Shown here: positions 32,649 to 43,490 of the stretch, piece by piece | Numbering within the stretch: the first letter of the stretch is position 1 | How the letters are laid out: each line of letters begins with the position of its first letter | NCBI GenBank assembly: GCA_023376005.1 | Contig: CM042152.1 | Coordinates: 87,552,262-87,616,261 of the forward strand | DNA from: Doryteuthis pealeii | Taxonomy: Eukaryota > Mollusca > Cephalopoda > Myopsida > Loliginidae | DNA length: 64,000 bases | Reading direction: 5' to 3' | Notes under the pieces: model-generated | The model's input: the letters and a program-made list of their open reading frames with translations, nothing else | Told to the model about the DNA's origin: nothing | The model's database searches: none | Position numbers and translations under genes: made by a program

Positions 32649-33144
32649 TGTTGTATACCCTTTTCATTACTTTACTTCTATTCTTCTGTGGTTCATCTTT
32701 TCTATCTTACGTCTTCTTCTAACATCTCTTCTATCGTCTGGACTTCTCTTGGGGACTTTGTGTCTGGTCTTCCATTGGGGATTTCTCTTTATTAGAAGCC
32801 CTGTGTCATTGGTAGTTTTTAGATAATAACACAAGACTTCGATTTACTTGGATCATATTTTATTCTCGAAATCCCCCACCAGACTACCTGCGCAGATTGA
32901 GTCGGAGCGTGTATAACACGACTTACCACCGTCGTGATTTTGGGCCAACTGACTAAAATCTATTTCTAATCTAAACCGGAAGAGGGTATCCTCCACCGAT
33001 TCTCACGGTATCTACCGGAAGGTTAGGACTGAGGTCAAGCCTTGTCATTCAAATCCTTCAAGGCCGTGGGCTGCAACTTATATCAGCCATTTTGATTTCT
33101 ACACTACTGTACATAAATATTAAGAATCTAATAATTATGTAACA
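32649..33144 (-). mobile_element. LTR-4 solo LTR nested in LTR-3, TSD ATAAG
   Basis: On the minus strand this reads TGTTACATAATTATTAGA through GAGAATAAAATATG (polyadenylation signal) to GGGTATACAACA. The flanks ATAAG at 32644-32648 and 33145-33149 are identical. It is 496 bp long. LTR-3 continues directly on both sides when it is removed. A sister copy lies at 43530-44060. Confidence 0.85.
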
Positions 33145-33300
33145 ATAAGAACTCTTGTGTATATACCCAACAAGGGTATATGGCATTGTAACATATGCAG
33201 CATCCTTGTCTATTTCCCATCTAGCTTTTTCTCTAAACCCTTTTTGGCGTCCAAGAGATGCAGCCATACAGTAGCACTGACATGGTTATGGGTTGGAAAA

Positions 33301-33424
33301 ATTCACGCTTTATCTATAGATAAGATTTTCTACCTTACAATATTTCAAATGATAAGTTTTAGAGGTACTTCAAAACAATGGAAAACTTGCTAAAATAAGT
33401 TTACTGAATGGCAAGGGGAACTAT
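33301..33424. other. Edge of LINE remnant into unclassified DNA
   Basis: The last recognisable LINE similarity fades here and no feature can be assigned. Confidence 0.4.
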
Positions 33425-33765
33425 TCCAAAGAAAATTTGGTGCATATCGCATTCGTGCATGCTGGCCTCCTTCCCTAAAATACACTAAGCAGTGCCTGCT
33501 GAAAAAGTGAACCATTCTAGTTATGAACCACTTAGCTGTTTAAAGGCATTTTTTCGGTATTTTCATTTTATTTTCATTCAAAACAACTGTCATGTATTTT
33601 TAAATAAATACAACTGAGTATTGAAAATAAAAACTATCAATACATTAAACAAATACAAATAACTAGCACGGTTCCCTTTTTCAGCAGGCACCGCTTAGCA
33701 TTTTTATGGGCAGGAGGCCAGGACGCACACATGCAATATGCACCAAAAATTTCCATTTCATTCAT
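33425..33765. repeat. Inverted repeat with ~100-bp arms
   Basis: Left arm TTTGGTGCATAT, CATGCTGGCCTCC and GCAGTGCCTGCTGAAAAAG (about 33436-33510) pairs with right arm CTTTTTCAGCAGGCACCGC, GGAGGCCAGGACGC and ATATGCACCAAA. The spacer of about 150 bp is AT rich. Confidence 0.75.
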
Positions 33766-34745
33766 TGTTCTATTCTGTTTTGGTAGAGTCAGCTTCAGTT
33801 TCACTACTTTTTGAACAAACCTTGTATGTATAATCATCATATAGCTTAATCTACATATATCAATAAAAAAAAAGGAATGATAGTATAAATAAACATTATT
33901 CAAGGTAGCAATTTTTAAGTTTTTCTTTTAAATTTGTAAAACATCGAGAAGCTGAAATTATCAAAGTATATCAGTTTACCCAAGAGAGATTCTATCATTG
34001 AAAAAGATAGCTAGAAAAAACAACAACATTCTGTTTTAAAGATCAGTAACTAAAAATTGAATCCTTGCAGAATGTCTAAAAATGGCTTCATCATGTATTT
34101 CAAAAGATTTATTTCTTAAAGTTATATTTACATTTATTATTCCCTCAAAACCTGAGTGACACAACAACTGGGGACTGTTGGTAATTTGTGGAAAATTATG
34201 GGAGATGACTCTTCTATATATTTCTTATTTGTTTGTTTGTTCTTCCATGTTTTCTCAAAAGTTCATCCGAATTTAAAAAAAAAAAAGATTCTAACAAAAA
34301 TTAGCAATCATCACTTAAAATGTTTTTAGTTATTTAACACAATTTCAAAATTCAAGTCATATACAGTATCAAATTATGATTTCAGAAAAAAAATACATTC
34401 AAAGCAAAATAAGATTTCGGTTTGATAGAAAGAAACCTTAAAAATAAACAATTTCATTAAAATAGATAAAATCAGTGTTTGATAAAACTTTCATTTGTGG
34501 TATTTTGAAAACTTTATCTTCTTTAATTTGTTGCTTGTTTTGATGAAAAATAAAATTAATTTTCATTTCTGATTTTCACGTTAATTCCAGCATTTGATAT
34601 CTCCACAACAGCAAAATATTTTTGGTTAAATATCCAAGAGTAAAGATATTAGAAGTGATGTTTAACTCAAGTGTTTATGATACAGCATTACTTAGTAAAA
34701 TAGTCCTTCAAGCCAATGCCAGTTCATTTCTCAACAAGTTTTAAT
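33766..34745. other. Unclassified AT-rich sequence
   Basis: No gene or repeat is recognised. Confidence 0.5.
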
Positions 34746-34747
34746 AG

Positions 34748-34873
34748 ATACTAGATGACCCATTAACTCATTAGTTTACTGCTATTAAAGTGGTCCATAA
34801 TGGTGTTGATGCTTTTTAAAAAAATTAGTATTTCATAGCTATCTGTTCATTATTTTAAGAATTGATTATACAA
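34748..34873 (+). repeat. Diverged direct repeat, partner at 35577-35708
   Basis: Both start ATACTAGA(T/C)AA-like text, have AAG(T)GGTCCATAATGGTGTTGATG or AGTCCATTATGATATTGATG, and ATTTCATAGCT then TTAAGAATT. FB1 material lies between them. Confidence 0.5.
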
Positions 34874-34895
34874 TGGATAAAATAAAGTGTTTGGT

Positions 34896-35142
34896 TTGAA
34901 GTTCTGTGAAGGCTTCAGATTCCAACATGAAGGCTCCCAAGTTTGACAAGACGATTACCAAAGAAGACTGGAGGGCACATCGGCCAAAATGTTGTGTATA
35001 CAACAATAAATTAGGACAATAGCCAAAAACCTAAATAATAAAAATTAACAGATGAAGACTGGAGGGCACATCAGCCAAAATGTTGTGTATATAATAAAAA
35101 TAAGGACAATAGTCCAAAAAACTAAATAATACAAATTAACAT
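34896..35142 (+). mobile_element. FB1 right-arm fragment with internal tandem duplication
   Basis: GAAGACTGGAGGGCACATC(G/A)GCCAAAATGTTGTGTATA occurs twice (34963-35002 and 35055-35094), each followed by AGGACAATAGTCC-like text. Only one orientation of FB1 is present. Confidence 0.65.
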
Positions 35143-35221
35143 CGATGAAAACATTTAGTTATGAATTTCACTGAAAATTACCAAATTCTTTAAGTTACAG
35201 CTTTTCAAATGTACTTCTTAA

Positions 35222-35485
35222 TAATAATTTTGCTATTTCTCTGAATGTTTGAGATGAGGCTTGTAGATTAGTATTATCTGCATTATTCGGACTATTGTCC
35301 CCATCTTCATTGTTATTTGTACAACGCTTCGGCCGATATACCCTCCCGAGTCCGAGAATGTTCCAGAGTCCGACAAGAAATACTGAAGAAGGCCGGAGTT
35401 TATATCGGCCGAAACGTTGTACAAATAACAATGAAGATGGGGACAATAGTCCGAATAATGCAGATAATACTAATAATTTTGCTAT
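35222..35485. mobile_element. FB1 foldback, best-preserved copy, 15-bp TSD
   Basis: TAATAATTTTGCTAT lies at 35222-35236 and 35471-35485. Left arm ATTATCTGCATTATTCGGAC through TACAACGCTTCGGCCGATAT pairs with right arm ATATCGGCCGAAACGTTGTA through GTCCGAATAATGCAGATAAT. The centre (35341-35400) holds GAGTCCGAGAATGTTCCAGAGTCCG in part. CTGAAGA (35383-35389), a GGCCG/CGGCC hairpin and GAAAC (35411-35415) occur on the plus strand. Confidence 0.8.
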
Positions 35486-35489
35486 GATG

Positions 35490-36655
35490 TAACATTTTTG
35501 CTTTGTTACACACACATACACACATACATACATACATACATACATACACACACAGATAATGAGAATTTTAGTAATATACTAGACAATCCATGAATCAGTG
35601 GTGTTCATGCTGTCCAAGAAGTCCATTATGATATTGATGTTTCTATTTAGGGATGAATGAATAGTACTAATTAGAATTTCATAGCTTTGTTATATTAAGA
35701 ATTTGGATGATTAAAAAATCATGTTCAGCAAAAATGCAGATCTCACATGAGTATCATTTAGTTGCAGATTAGAATGGAAGTTACTTTCTTCTATAGATTT
35801 AATCATTTTTAGTTTAAAGCTTTAGTAAAAGTCTTGACTAGATATCATTCATAAGAGATAGAAAACTTTAAAAAAAAACAACATTTTAAAAATTAAAGAT
35901 AAATCAGAAAGGTATTATCATTCGGACTCAATGGAAAAATAAGTTTTTAAAAAATAATGTCTTTTTGAGATTACATGATCAACAAGAGCTTGTCAAAAAT
36001 AAGAGAATTAAATATTGACTAACAAGTTAAAATTTAAAATCTTAAATTAGTGGGTGCCATCAGAATAAATATTTGCACTATTGTCATGTAATATTTGTGA
36101 AAAAAAAGTTTATAACAAAAAGGTGTTTACATGTCAAACTTTATATATACTGAGTTAAGATAAAAATTTTAGGAATATTTTTGGTCAACATTCAGTTTAA
36201 GATCACAGTTTCCATAGAATTTTTTTTGTCTAGTATTGTAACTTGGTTCATCGAGTCCATTTCCTACAACAATAACTATTACACCATTTAATATCATAAG
36301 TGATTTGTTAAAACAAGTTGACATAAAAGAAATGATAAGAAAAAGCAAGAAAATATTAATGAGCTGAAGAGATTTTGGCTGATTTTAGAGAGGAACAAAG
36401 ACAAACACACAAAGTGGTCTCAATAACAAAAAAATCCCAAAAGACTCAGTCACACATTTCCCAAAAACCTTCAGAAAAAAATGCAAGAATAATATTTGAA
36501 AATAAAGACATTTGGCAGAATTAATATTTCTTCTCAGCATCAATTCATATCATTATTATATATTCTCTTTACACAATAATTTAAAATGATTCTCTTGGTC
36601 ATTTTTTTCCTTTAATATTAATTTATATTAATTATATTAATATTATTACAATTAT
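35490..36655. other. Unclassified, with CATA microsatellite
   Basis: (CA)n/(CATA)n lies at 35508-35552, and the partner of the 34748 repeat at 35577-35708. A SINE-C head fragment on the minus strand (CGAGTCCATTTCCTAC ... ATTACACCATTTA) lies at 36250-36287. No gene is seen. Confidence 0.5.
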
Positions 36656-36663
36656 ATTAATTG

Positions 36664-36893
36664 TCCAACTAGGAACCACAAGGTTCCGGGTTCGATACCA
36701 GCCCTCACCAACTCAGCGTATAAGTAGCACAGGGATCTGTGTGGTAGAGTGAGAAACTGATGGTAGTGTGGCACTCCACCTCAGATGCAAAAAAAATCTC
36801 CTTGGTCTAGCACTAGGGAAAATGGGATAGACTCCTCACTGTCTGGCTGATACCAACTTTAGGCCACCTCGACGACTTTACTTACTTTATATT
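36664..36893 (+). mobile_element. SINE-A lacking the A box
   Basis: This starts within the head at AACCACAAGGTTCCGGGTTC (B box intact) and ends GACGACTTTACTTAC. Confidence 0.8.
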
Positions 36894-38010
36894 AATTATA
36901 TCTATTTATTATTTATTTTAAAGTACCAAATTCTGTAAGCAGAACCTTTTTTTTTAAATCTGAGCAAAATCTTGACCCATAGTAACTATTCATGTATGTT
37001 TCCATCAGTTAATTCTACAAGTTCTTTTTAAACTGTCCCACTTTTAATCAACATTTTTTACACACATTTGATGCTTACGTTATTGAAGTCAGTTAGTCTA
37101 CTGTTGATTTTAATAACAGCAGCTAACTAAGTACCACCCAAGCAGTGTCCAAGACAGCTGGTATAAATAGGAATCAAGAATGATCCATCCATGAATCTGG
37201 GTGATTTGGGTGATTCCACTCCTTGAGTTCTGCTTGACTGCTTGATTTGAATGACATTGTGGAGTCTTATATATACTTTGTCATTTTGCAGTGGACTTTG
37301 TAGCATTCGGGTGTGTATTTGAGTTACAACTGTTTGTTGCCTTGTCTTCCCAGTTCGACGGTAATTGGAACTTTAATTATTCTTCATACGTAGCTATAAA
37401 TGCATGATACTTGAAAAAATGTAGATGTATAATAGGTGGGTTAGAAGCATTTTGTTAAGATGTCACTGCATAATCTAATTGTGAACAATAAACCTGATAT
37501 TCTGATCAATGAGGTAATCCAATCTGATTTTCTAAAATAAGTTGAACAATAGAAAATGGACATCTATTTTTCTTACAATTTCTTCTTCTCTTTTTTTTTG
37601 TCAGTAAAACCATCACTTCTATTTAAAATCAATCATTTATCAATATCAACAATTTTCACAAATCCATTTTTGATAAGCTTTTAACCTTTTCTCTTCCTAC
37701 ACCCCCCTTCTTTTTTGGCTGCACCAAACACACTCCTGCAAATTCAAAATCTTTTCACGTTTTAATGGACACACGCTCTTTCTCTCTCCCTTTCTCCTCG
37801 ACTTTTCTTTCACCTTCTTATCTTTATCCCTCTGACATCATTAAGTCAGGGTCATATATAAGTTGACCCTTGACATTTGAGGAAGAAGCCATTAAATTAT
37901 GATAGGTTTAAATCCAGTTTTGATGATAAGAGAACAACAGATTATACTAATGAAGCACTTAGTATTGTCAATGGGGACTAGAACACAATGACTGTATCCC
38001 CTTCCCCACC
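36894..38010. other. Unclassified sequence
   Basis: No gene is recognised. The 37130-37400 stretch is less AT rich but has no frame or repeat match that I can see. Confidence 0.45.
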
Positions 38011-38046
38011 TGCAGAAAGGTAAGACATAACTAAAAGGAGTGTCCA

Positions 38047-38660
38047 GTGTGTGACACTAAACTACATCTGGGGAGTGTAGGGTACCACTTATTACTATTA
38101 CTCTCAGATCCACTTCCAGGTTTTATGGTTTCTCAACTCTTAATGGGTTATTTAATATACTTTCTTTATTTCTCTCTGTTGGTTAGGCTTAGAATATACT
38201 GACTGTATCCCAAAGGAGTAAGCCCATCCCAAAAGGGAGGTTCATTGGATATTCCACTAAACTTCATCTAATGATGAAGCTCCAGTTCTGGAGATCTGGG
38301 GAGTGTAGCATTCCCTTTCATTGTCATTACTCCCAGGCCCACACAGTGTTAGCACCTATTAGGATCCCATCTATGGATCAAAGTAGATCTGTTAATAAAT
38401 TATTTGTATTTGATAAGACCATGTGAAAAAAAAATCCCTCATAAGAAACAACTAAACAAAAAATATAAGTATGAAAACACAATGAATGAGATTCCCTAAT
38501 ATCTCATGGTAAGGCTCCACTTCTGGATATCTGAAGAGTATAGAGTACCCATTGTAGCGTTGCCATTACTTCCAGGTCTACTCTGATCTGGAGTGGTAGT
38601 ACCTGATAGGGTCCCATCTATGGATCAAAATAGATCTGTTAATAAATTATTTGTACTAGC
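38047..38660. repeat. Three partial copies of the HD-partner body
   Basis: CATCT..GGGGAGTGTAG, then (C)ATTACTCYCAG, then CCCATCTATGGATCAAARTAGATCTGTTAATAAATTATTTGTA recurs at about 38064-38140 (partial), 38268-38410 and 38508-38656. The complement of the same body lies at 16239-16371 and another copy at 39733-39860. Confidence 0.7.
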
Positions 38661-38677
38661 AACAGAAAACACCCACC

Positions 38678-38860
38678 AGTTCTTATCCTTCTCCCTCTAG
38701 TTCTTCTCTCTTTCTTATCCTTCTCCCTCTAGTTCTTCCTTCTATCTCCCTCTAGTTCTTCTCTCTTTCTTAATCCTTCTCCCTCTAGTTCTTCTCTCTT
38801 TCTTATCCTTCTCCCTCTAGTTCTTCTCCTCTTTCTTATCCTTCTCTATCCTGATATAAA
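38678..38860 (+). repeat. Pyrimidine-rich ~32-bp minisatellite
   Basis: About five units of TCTTATCCTTCTCCCTCTAG followed by TTCTTCTCTCTT, with minor length changes. Confidence 0.9.
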
Positions 38861-38934
38861 TTGCAAGGCACTCAATCAAATTCAAAAAAGACGTTTAGAG
38901 ATTTTTTTAATCCTCCAATATTTTGTTTTAATAA

Positions 38935-39329
38935 ATCAATTAATTAAAATGTCTACATCTTGATATTCATGAACTAATCAATACCTGAGTGGATACTTTG
39001 AAATTGTTTCATTTCTTTAAAAATTTTAAACATCAACATAATAAAATTAGCCTCAAGATAATAATAGCCTTTTGTTTAAAGTAAAGGCTTCAGGGCGGTC
39101 TAGTATCAGTATCAGCCAATGAGTGAGAGAGTCAATCCCCTTTTCACTAGCGCTAGACCAAGGAGATAGTTTTTGTATCTGGGGCAGATCGCCACACCTA
39201 CCAACAGCTGCTTACTTTACTGCACAGATGCCTGTACTACTCATACACTGAGTTAGTGAGGGCTGGTATCAAACTAGGAACCTTGTGGTTTTTAGCTGAA
39301 TGCTCTACCGACTGAGCTAACCCAGCCCT
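38935..39329. repeat. Inverted-duplication arm 1 (LTR-4 empty site)
   Basis: The minus strand of this segment (GGCTATTATTATCTTGAGGC through ATTTTATTATGTTGATG and on to TTAATTGATTTATTAAAAC) matches 43484-43529 joined directly to 44061-44183. Arm 1 has no LTR at the point where arm 2 carries LTR-4. The arm ends with the SINE-A at 39077-39329. Confidence 0.8.
39077..39329 (-). mobile_element. SINE-A
   Basis: Complete, from TAAAGTAAAGGCTTCAGGGC to TGAGCTAACCCAGCCC. It is followed by (GA)n at 39329-39350. Confidence 0.85.
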
Positions 39330-39350
39330 GAGAGAGAGAGAGAGAGAGAA

Positions 39351-39730
39351 TAGTGGTAGTTATATCTAATAGCTTCTACTGGCAAATTGCAAAACACAAT
39401 TTTAAGTGTTGTATCATCTTAACTTCTATTTGCTTTAATCTGTTTAAAACTTCTTATCTACATATTAAATAAATTATAAATTACATCCTAATTTAGTTTC
39501 ACCTTCAAATCTCATTGGTTCTTCTCTGTCCTAATTTCATTCAACTAATCATTGAGTAATTTTCCTCTCTTGGTATATATATCCCAATAAACATTCCAAT
39601 TAAAATACTATCTTCATATCTTTTTTTTTTCCAATGAAAGAACCCTTTTCTGAAAAGAGGAGGTTTAACCTTAAAAAATGTCCTTTTAAGACATGTTCAG
39701 TTTGCTAAGATTACATATCTTAAACGCTAA
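39351..39730. other. Unclassified
   Basis: No gene or repeat is recognised. Confidence 0.45.
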
Positions 39731-39732
39731 AC

Positions 39733-39990
39733 TCTATCTGATGGTGAGGTTCCAGTTTTGGAGGTTTGGGGAATGTGGAGCACCCCTTCATCACCATTGC
39801 TCCCTGGTCAACTCTAACCCGGAGTGGTAGTACCTGTTAGGGTCCCATCTATGGGTTAAATAGAAAAATGTATTTATAAAAAGATTGTATTATCCATTAA
39901 GAATTGATTTATTTCACAACTTTATCGGCATTAAATGACCCACTGAGGTTGATATGCTGTAAAACAAAACAAACCAAACATATCTTAAGC
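39733..39990 (-). mobile_element. HD module with its partner body
   Basis: The minus strand starts GTTTGGTTTGTTTTGTTTTA, CGGCATATCAACCTCAGTGG and GTCATTTAATGCCGATAAAG, passes through CCCATAGATGGGACCCTAAC and ends CACCATCAGATAGAG. It has the same order as 16119-16371, so this is one element of about 255 bp. Confidence 0.7.
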
Positions 39991-40148
39991 ACTAATTCAT
40001 ACCACAACTTTCTCATCTCTGTATATTGTATGTTTTTCCAGTAATATCTATTGTGAGAAAAGTTGTTAATCAATCCTATTTATAGTGTTGTTTATATCCA
40101 TGTGTTAAATGGAAGTATATTTTTTTAAGCTTTTATATCTGCTTTGCT

Positions 40149-40462
40149 ATAATAGCATCAAGGAAGCACGTGGTGTAATGGTTAAAGTCATGGGAAATGG
40201 ACTCGTCGCCCCGAGTTCAAATCCTGGACGCGGTAATTGCATTTCACTTTGCGCTAATACCCTTGGGAAAGGTATGAATCCTACTCTCCCTCCAGCTATG
40301 GGTAAATAGCAGGGCAGACTGGGTTCTTTAACCATGGCTAGGTAACCAGTCTAGAGAAGGAAAACTCTGAATTCAAACCTGTTGAATTCCGCTTAAGAAA
40401 TTGACCTTGTGTCCTATCCTGTTCGTGCGGAGGAGTTGATAAATATATATAATAGCATCAAG
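40149..40462 (+). mobile_element. SINE-C, full length, 14-bp TSD
   Basis: ATAATAGCATCAAG lies at 40149-40162 and 40449-40462. The A box TGGTGTAATGGTTAAAG and B box GAGTTCAAATCCTGG are intact. The body includes CTATGGGTAAATAGCAGGGC and GAATTCAAACCTGTTGAATT. It is the reference copy for the family in this window. Confidence 0.9.
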
Positions 40463-40529
40463 CACTGTTTTTTGCAAGATTTTATTTGCATTTCTCTTAT
40501 TTATTATATACATATATAAACACACATTT

Positions 40530-40735
40530 ATACATCAATATTGATAATATAGCTATATTTATAAGTAAAGCATACTCAATATCATTTATAGAGTATGTAT
40601 ATCTAAGAGTAGAGAAGATATGAAGTCAACAGCACTTTTAACTGGTTTGAAAATTGTGTAGGTGAGAAACTGTCATTTACCAAACACTGTTGACTTTATT
40701 TTTGCTACCTGACTGATATATATATATATATATTT
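40530..40735. repeat. Unclassified interspersed repeat, copy 2
   Basis: This is the partner of 20030-20163. It has AAGTCAACAGCAC and GTGTTGACTT-like inverted text about 60 bp apart and ends in (AT)n at 40717-40734. Confidence 0.6.
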
Positions 40736-40786
40736 GTGGGAATTGTTCTATTATACATTATCATTTTGATTATCAGATCTTATAAA

Positions 40787-41124
40787 TGTTGGCGTTTTTT
40801 TAATATAAGGCGTGTGACAAATACCCACTTGTACATATAGACTCGCCGACAACCATGTGACCATCTTCTTGTCCAATCACTGGCAGGGTTCTGCTGCTGA
40901 TATTGTTACTTATACTGGCTGTTCTGGTCATACCTACAGACATAGCTTCGAGCCTTCGTGGACGACGGAACATAGGATTATATCACTGGACCTTTTGACA
41001 CTACGTAGGATTACATAACCCAGGACTTATTCACTTACCAAAGGATTCTATAGCCCAGGACTTATTTACTTACTTACTTTAAGTCTTTTACAACTGGCCA
41101 AGGATGGCAGCCAGATACTTAACA
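40787..41124 (+). mobile_element. LTR-2 solo LTR
   Basis: The copy starts TGTTGGCGTTTTTTTAATAT and ends CCAGATACTTAACA (338 bp). It is the complement of 48149-48455 with a longer middle (repeated CCCAGGACTTATT..CTTAC). The flanks TATAA(A) and TATAA are nearly equal. Confidence 0.7.
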
Positions 41125-41344
41125 TATAATATATTGATTAATTATAAAAACCCAATAAAACACTTTGACTCCATTTATTATAGTGCGATGCTGTGAAGTT
41201 CTTGTTATTATCTTTTGCATAATGTTATCGAAATATTGGAAGTGACTTTGAAGTTTATTCTCTTTTTGTTTTTTTGTTGATACAATCAGTCAACTGTATT
41301 TTAGGGTTAATAGGACTTATAAGAATTTTAAAGTGAAGAAACTG
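41125..41344. other. Unclassified
   Basis: No gene is seen. Confidence 0.4.
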
Positions 41345-42300
41345 TGTTGCACATGACCTTAAAGAAAGGAACATTGGTCAAAGTTTAAATACTTTCTCTT
41401 CTTACTCAAGAGAAAAGAGTCATTTTTTTGGACGAGATAGTCACTGACAATAGAAAACAGATTTATTATAAAGACAATTTTGGTTAGATCCAAAATGACC
41501 TTTAATGTCTGAACCAAAATAATCTTTAACCTCTGAACCAAAATAAAAAAAAAACTTCTCTGTAAACTAATTGTTCTGTGTTTGGTGAGAATCAAAAGTA
41601 TTTTTTCATGAATTTCTGGAATGCGGATGACTTGCTACTATGAGTAATTGGTTTATTTGATCAATGCATAGAAACAGAACAAACTTTTTAAAAATTTTGG
41701 CGTGGCGGAAGAGGGTCAAATAAGTTACCCAGTGATTTAACTGCATGAAAATGCCTATCTTCTAATTACAAATGCAACAAACAATCATAGAACTGGAATA
41801 GCATATGTAACAGATTCTTCAGACGTATCGTTCTTAGACTATCACTTTGTTTTATTCCATTCAATATTTCTTATCTATTCAGTTGTTTCAAAAGGTTTGA
41901 GATGTTAACAACCTGCTTGAAAAATTCATCAGATCAAACCAGAATGCTTTCAGTTTATATGAAAACAAAATTTTCTTTTAAAAAAAGAGCTAAACATTTT
42001 TGTCTCCTCAACCTAACATATAACTAAATGTGTATGTGTGTACATATATATATATACATACACATTCACAAGCATTCTCATCCACTAAGTAATCAGTCTT
42101 GATCGGTAAAATAAGTGATGTCTGGTCTTTGATAGACATTAAAGTTATTTTGGATCTAACTAAAATTGTCTTTGTTTTGGAATTTTATAATAAATCTGTT
42201 TTCCATTGTCAGTGACTATCTTGCTTGTCCAAAAATGACTCTTTTTCTCTTGAGTAAGAAGAGAAAGTATTTAAACTTTGACCAATGTTCTTTGCTTGAG
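41345..42300. repeat. Inverted pair of a ~160-bp repeat
   Basis: The arm at about 41362-41515 (GGTCAAAGTTTAAATACTTT, CAATAGAAAACAGATTTATT) is the complement of 42125-42292 (AATAAATCTGTTTTCCATTG, AAAGTATTTAAACTTTGACC). The spacer of about 600 bp is unclassified. The frame FIINLFSIVSDYL is open in both arms only because they are copies. Confidence 0.75.
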
Positions 42301-42990
42301 TTGTCATCTTTAGTTGCACCAGTGATCGTATTTACCGTAACCTCTCACAGGTCATTTTAAAGTGAAAAGCCACACACGAACCAAACCTCATGCGATGGCT
42401 ACTCAAAAAAAAAAAATGCGTGAATCCCTTTTGAACCATGCTGTTAATTTATCCAGCTGCCTGGGCCAGCTAAGAACAGTAGGTGCACCAATGATAGGGG
42501 ATTGTTGACACAAAGCATAGAAACTGGTTATATTTGCTTGCTAAAACTAAGTGACTCTTGTCTGAGTTATTTTCTTTTCTTATTGTTCTAATATCTGATT
42601 AAAACAGTTTAGAAATTGCAAATTTAATTTTGTTGACTCAGTTTTCTCTATTCCTTGTTTACTTTAGTCATCTTAAATACAAATATAAAGGAACCAAAAA
42701 GAAGACGAGAAAAAAAGTTAGTCCTATTTATCAATATAAAATCTATTTACTTGGTCTTGTAGTTGTGCTTATCATAGACCAAAGTTTTTTGTTTTTTTTG
42801 TAATGATTGAATTATACAGCAGCAGAATATTTTGTTGAATATTATAACAATTTATTTTTAGTTTGATCAATTCCAAATTTCAAATTCAAGAATTTTGTAT
42901 TTTTTAATACAAAAGAAAAAAAAATCCTGTGTTCCTGAAATATATTGAAAAATCTTTATAAATATTTAATATAAGAAGTCCAAACATTCT

Positions 42991-43064
<74 letters not shown>

Positions 43065-43390
43065 TTATGTAAAAATAGAATAAATGAATATAAACTAGAA
43101 GACCAATCTGTCTTGGTGAAGATGTTAAAAAATATTCTGTACTTAAAAAAAAAATTATATTGTGAAATATCTTATATTGTATTGCTTATAACATAAGTTT
43201 TGTGGATCAACAGAAGAAAAAAGACAGTTATGGAAGAAATATGAAATTGACTAATACTGTTTAAACACCCAAGGGTTATAGATATTGCTACAGTCATAAG
43301 CTCCCAAGCAAGTCTTTTTTTTTTCAATCTTCTGTAAAAGTTGTTTTCTATTCCAAATTTCTCTACATTGTTCATGCATAGTATACAAAA
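42301..43390. other. Unclassified, with (CA)n(CT)n tract
   Basis: (CA)n lies at 42993-43022 and (CT)n at 43025-43061. No gene is seen. Confidence 0.5.
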
Positions 43391-43391
43391 A

Positions 43392-43490
43392 GGGCCGGGT
43401 TAGCTCAGTCGTTCAGCTAGTGAAAAGAGGATGGACTTCCTCGCTGATAGGCTGATACTGACACAAGGCCGCCCCGACGACTTTACTTTA
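43392..43490 (+). mobile_element. SINE-A with internal deletion
   Basis: The head GGGCCGGGTTAGCTCAGTCG is joined to GCTAGTGAAAAGAGGATGGA and the tail GACGACTTTACTTTA. About 150 bp of the middle is missing. Confidence 0.8.

Larger units (their letters stand above)
32115..33193 (+). mobile_element. LTR-3 solo LTR, itself interrupted by LTR-4
   Basis: The copy starts TGTTGCATAATCTATGTAGT and ends GGCATTGTAACA. Without the nested LTR-4 it is about 578 bp and matches 48571-49116. GGCAAATAAAA provides a polyadenylation signal. It contains a 74-bp tandem duplication (32147-32220 and 32221-32294) that the other copy lacks. It lies inside a LINE remnant. Confidence 0.75.
31786..33300 (-). pseudogene. 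LINE ORF2 RT remnant split by LTR-3
   Basis: On the minus strand the right piece (33194-33300) gives VLLYGCISWT, then GLEKKLDGK-stop-TRML. The left piece (31786-32114) carries the complement of the CACAGAAGGACATCACTC / GTCCTTGCTTTTCCAGCATG region, equivalent to HCWRSRDEL onwards. Together they equal the LINE tail at 739-1262. About 1.08 kb of LTR DNA (32115-33193) separates them. A CATG/TATG pair at the junctions is a plausible decayed TSD. Confidence 0.7.

Noticed and set aside
35383..35433. Active hammerhead ribozyme in FB1
   Set aside because: The core and stems II and III can be drawn (CGTTGT with ACAATG), but an extra base follows CUGAAGA and no UH cleavage triplet follows stem III. Reported only as a hammerhead-like core.
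41359..42360. Conserved small protein in two copies (FIINLFSIVSDYL...)
   Set aside because: The similarity is explained by the inverted nucleotide repeat. The frames differ at both ends and lack any coding signal.
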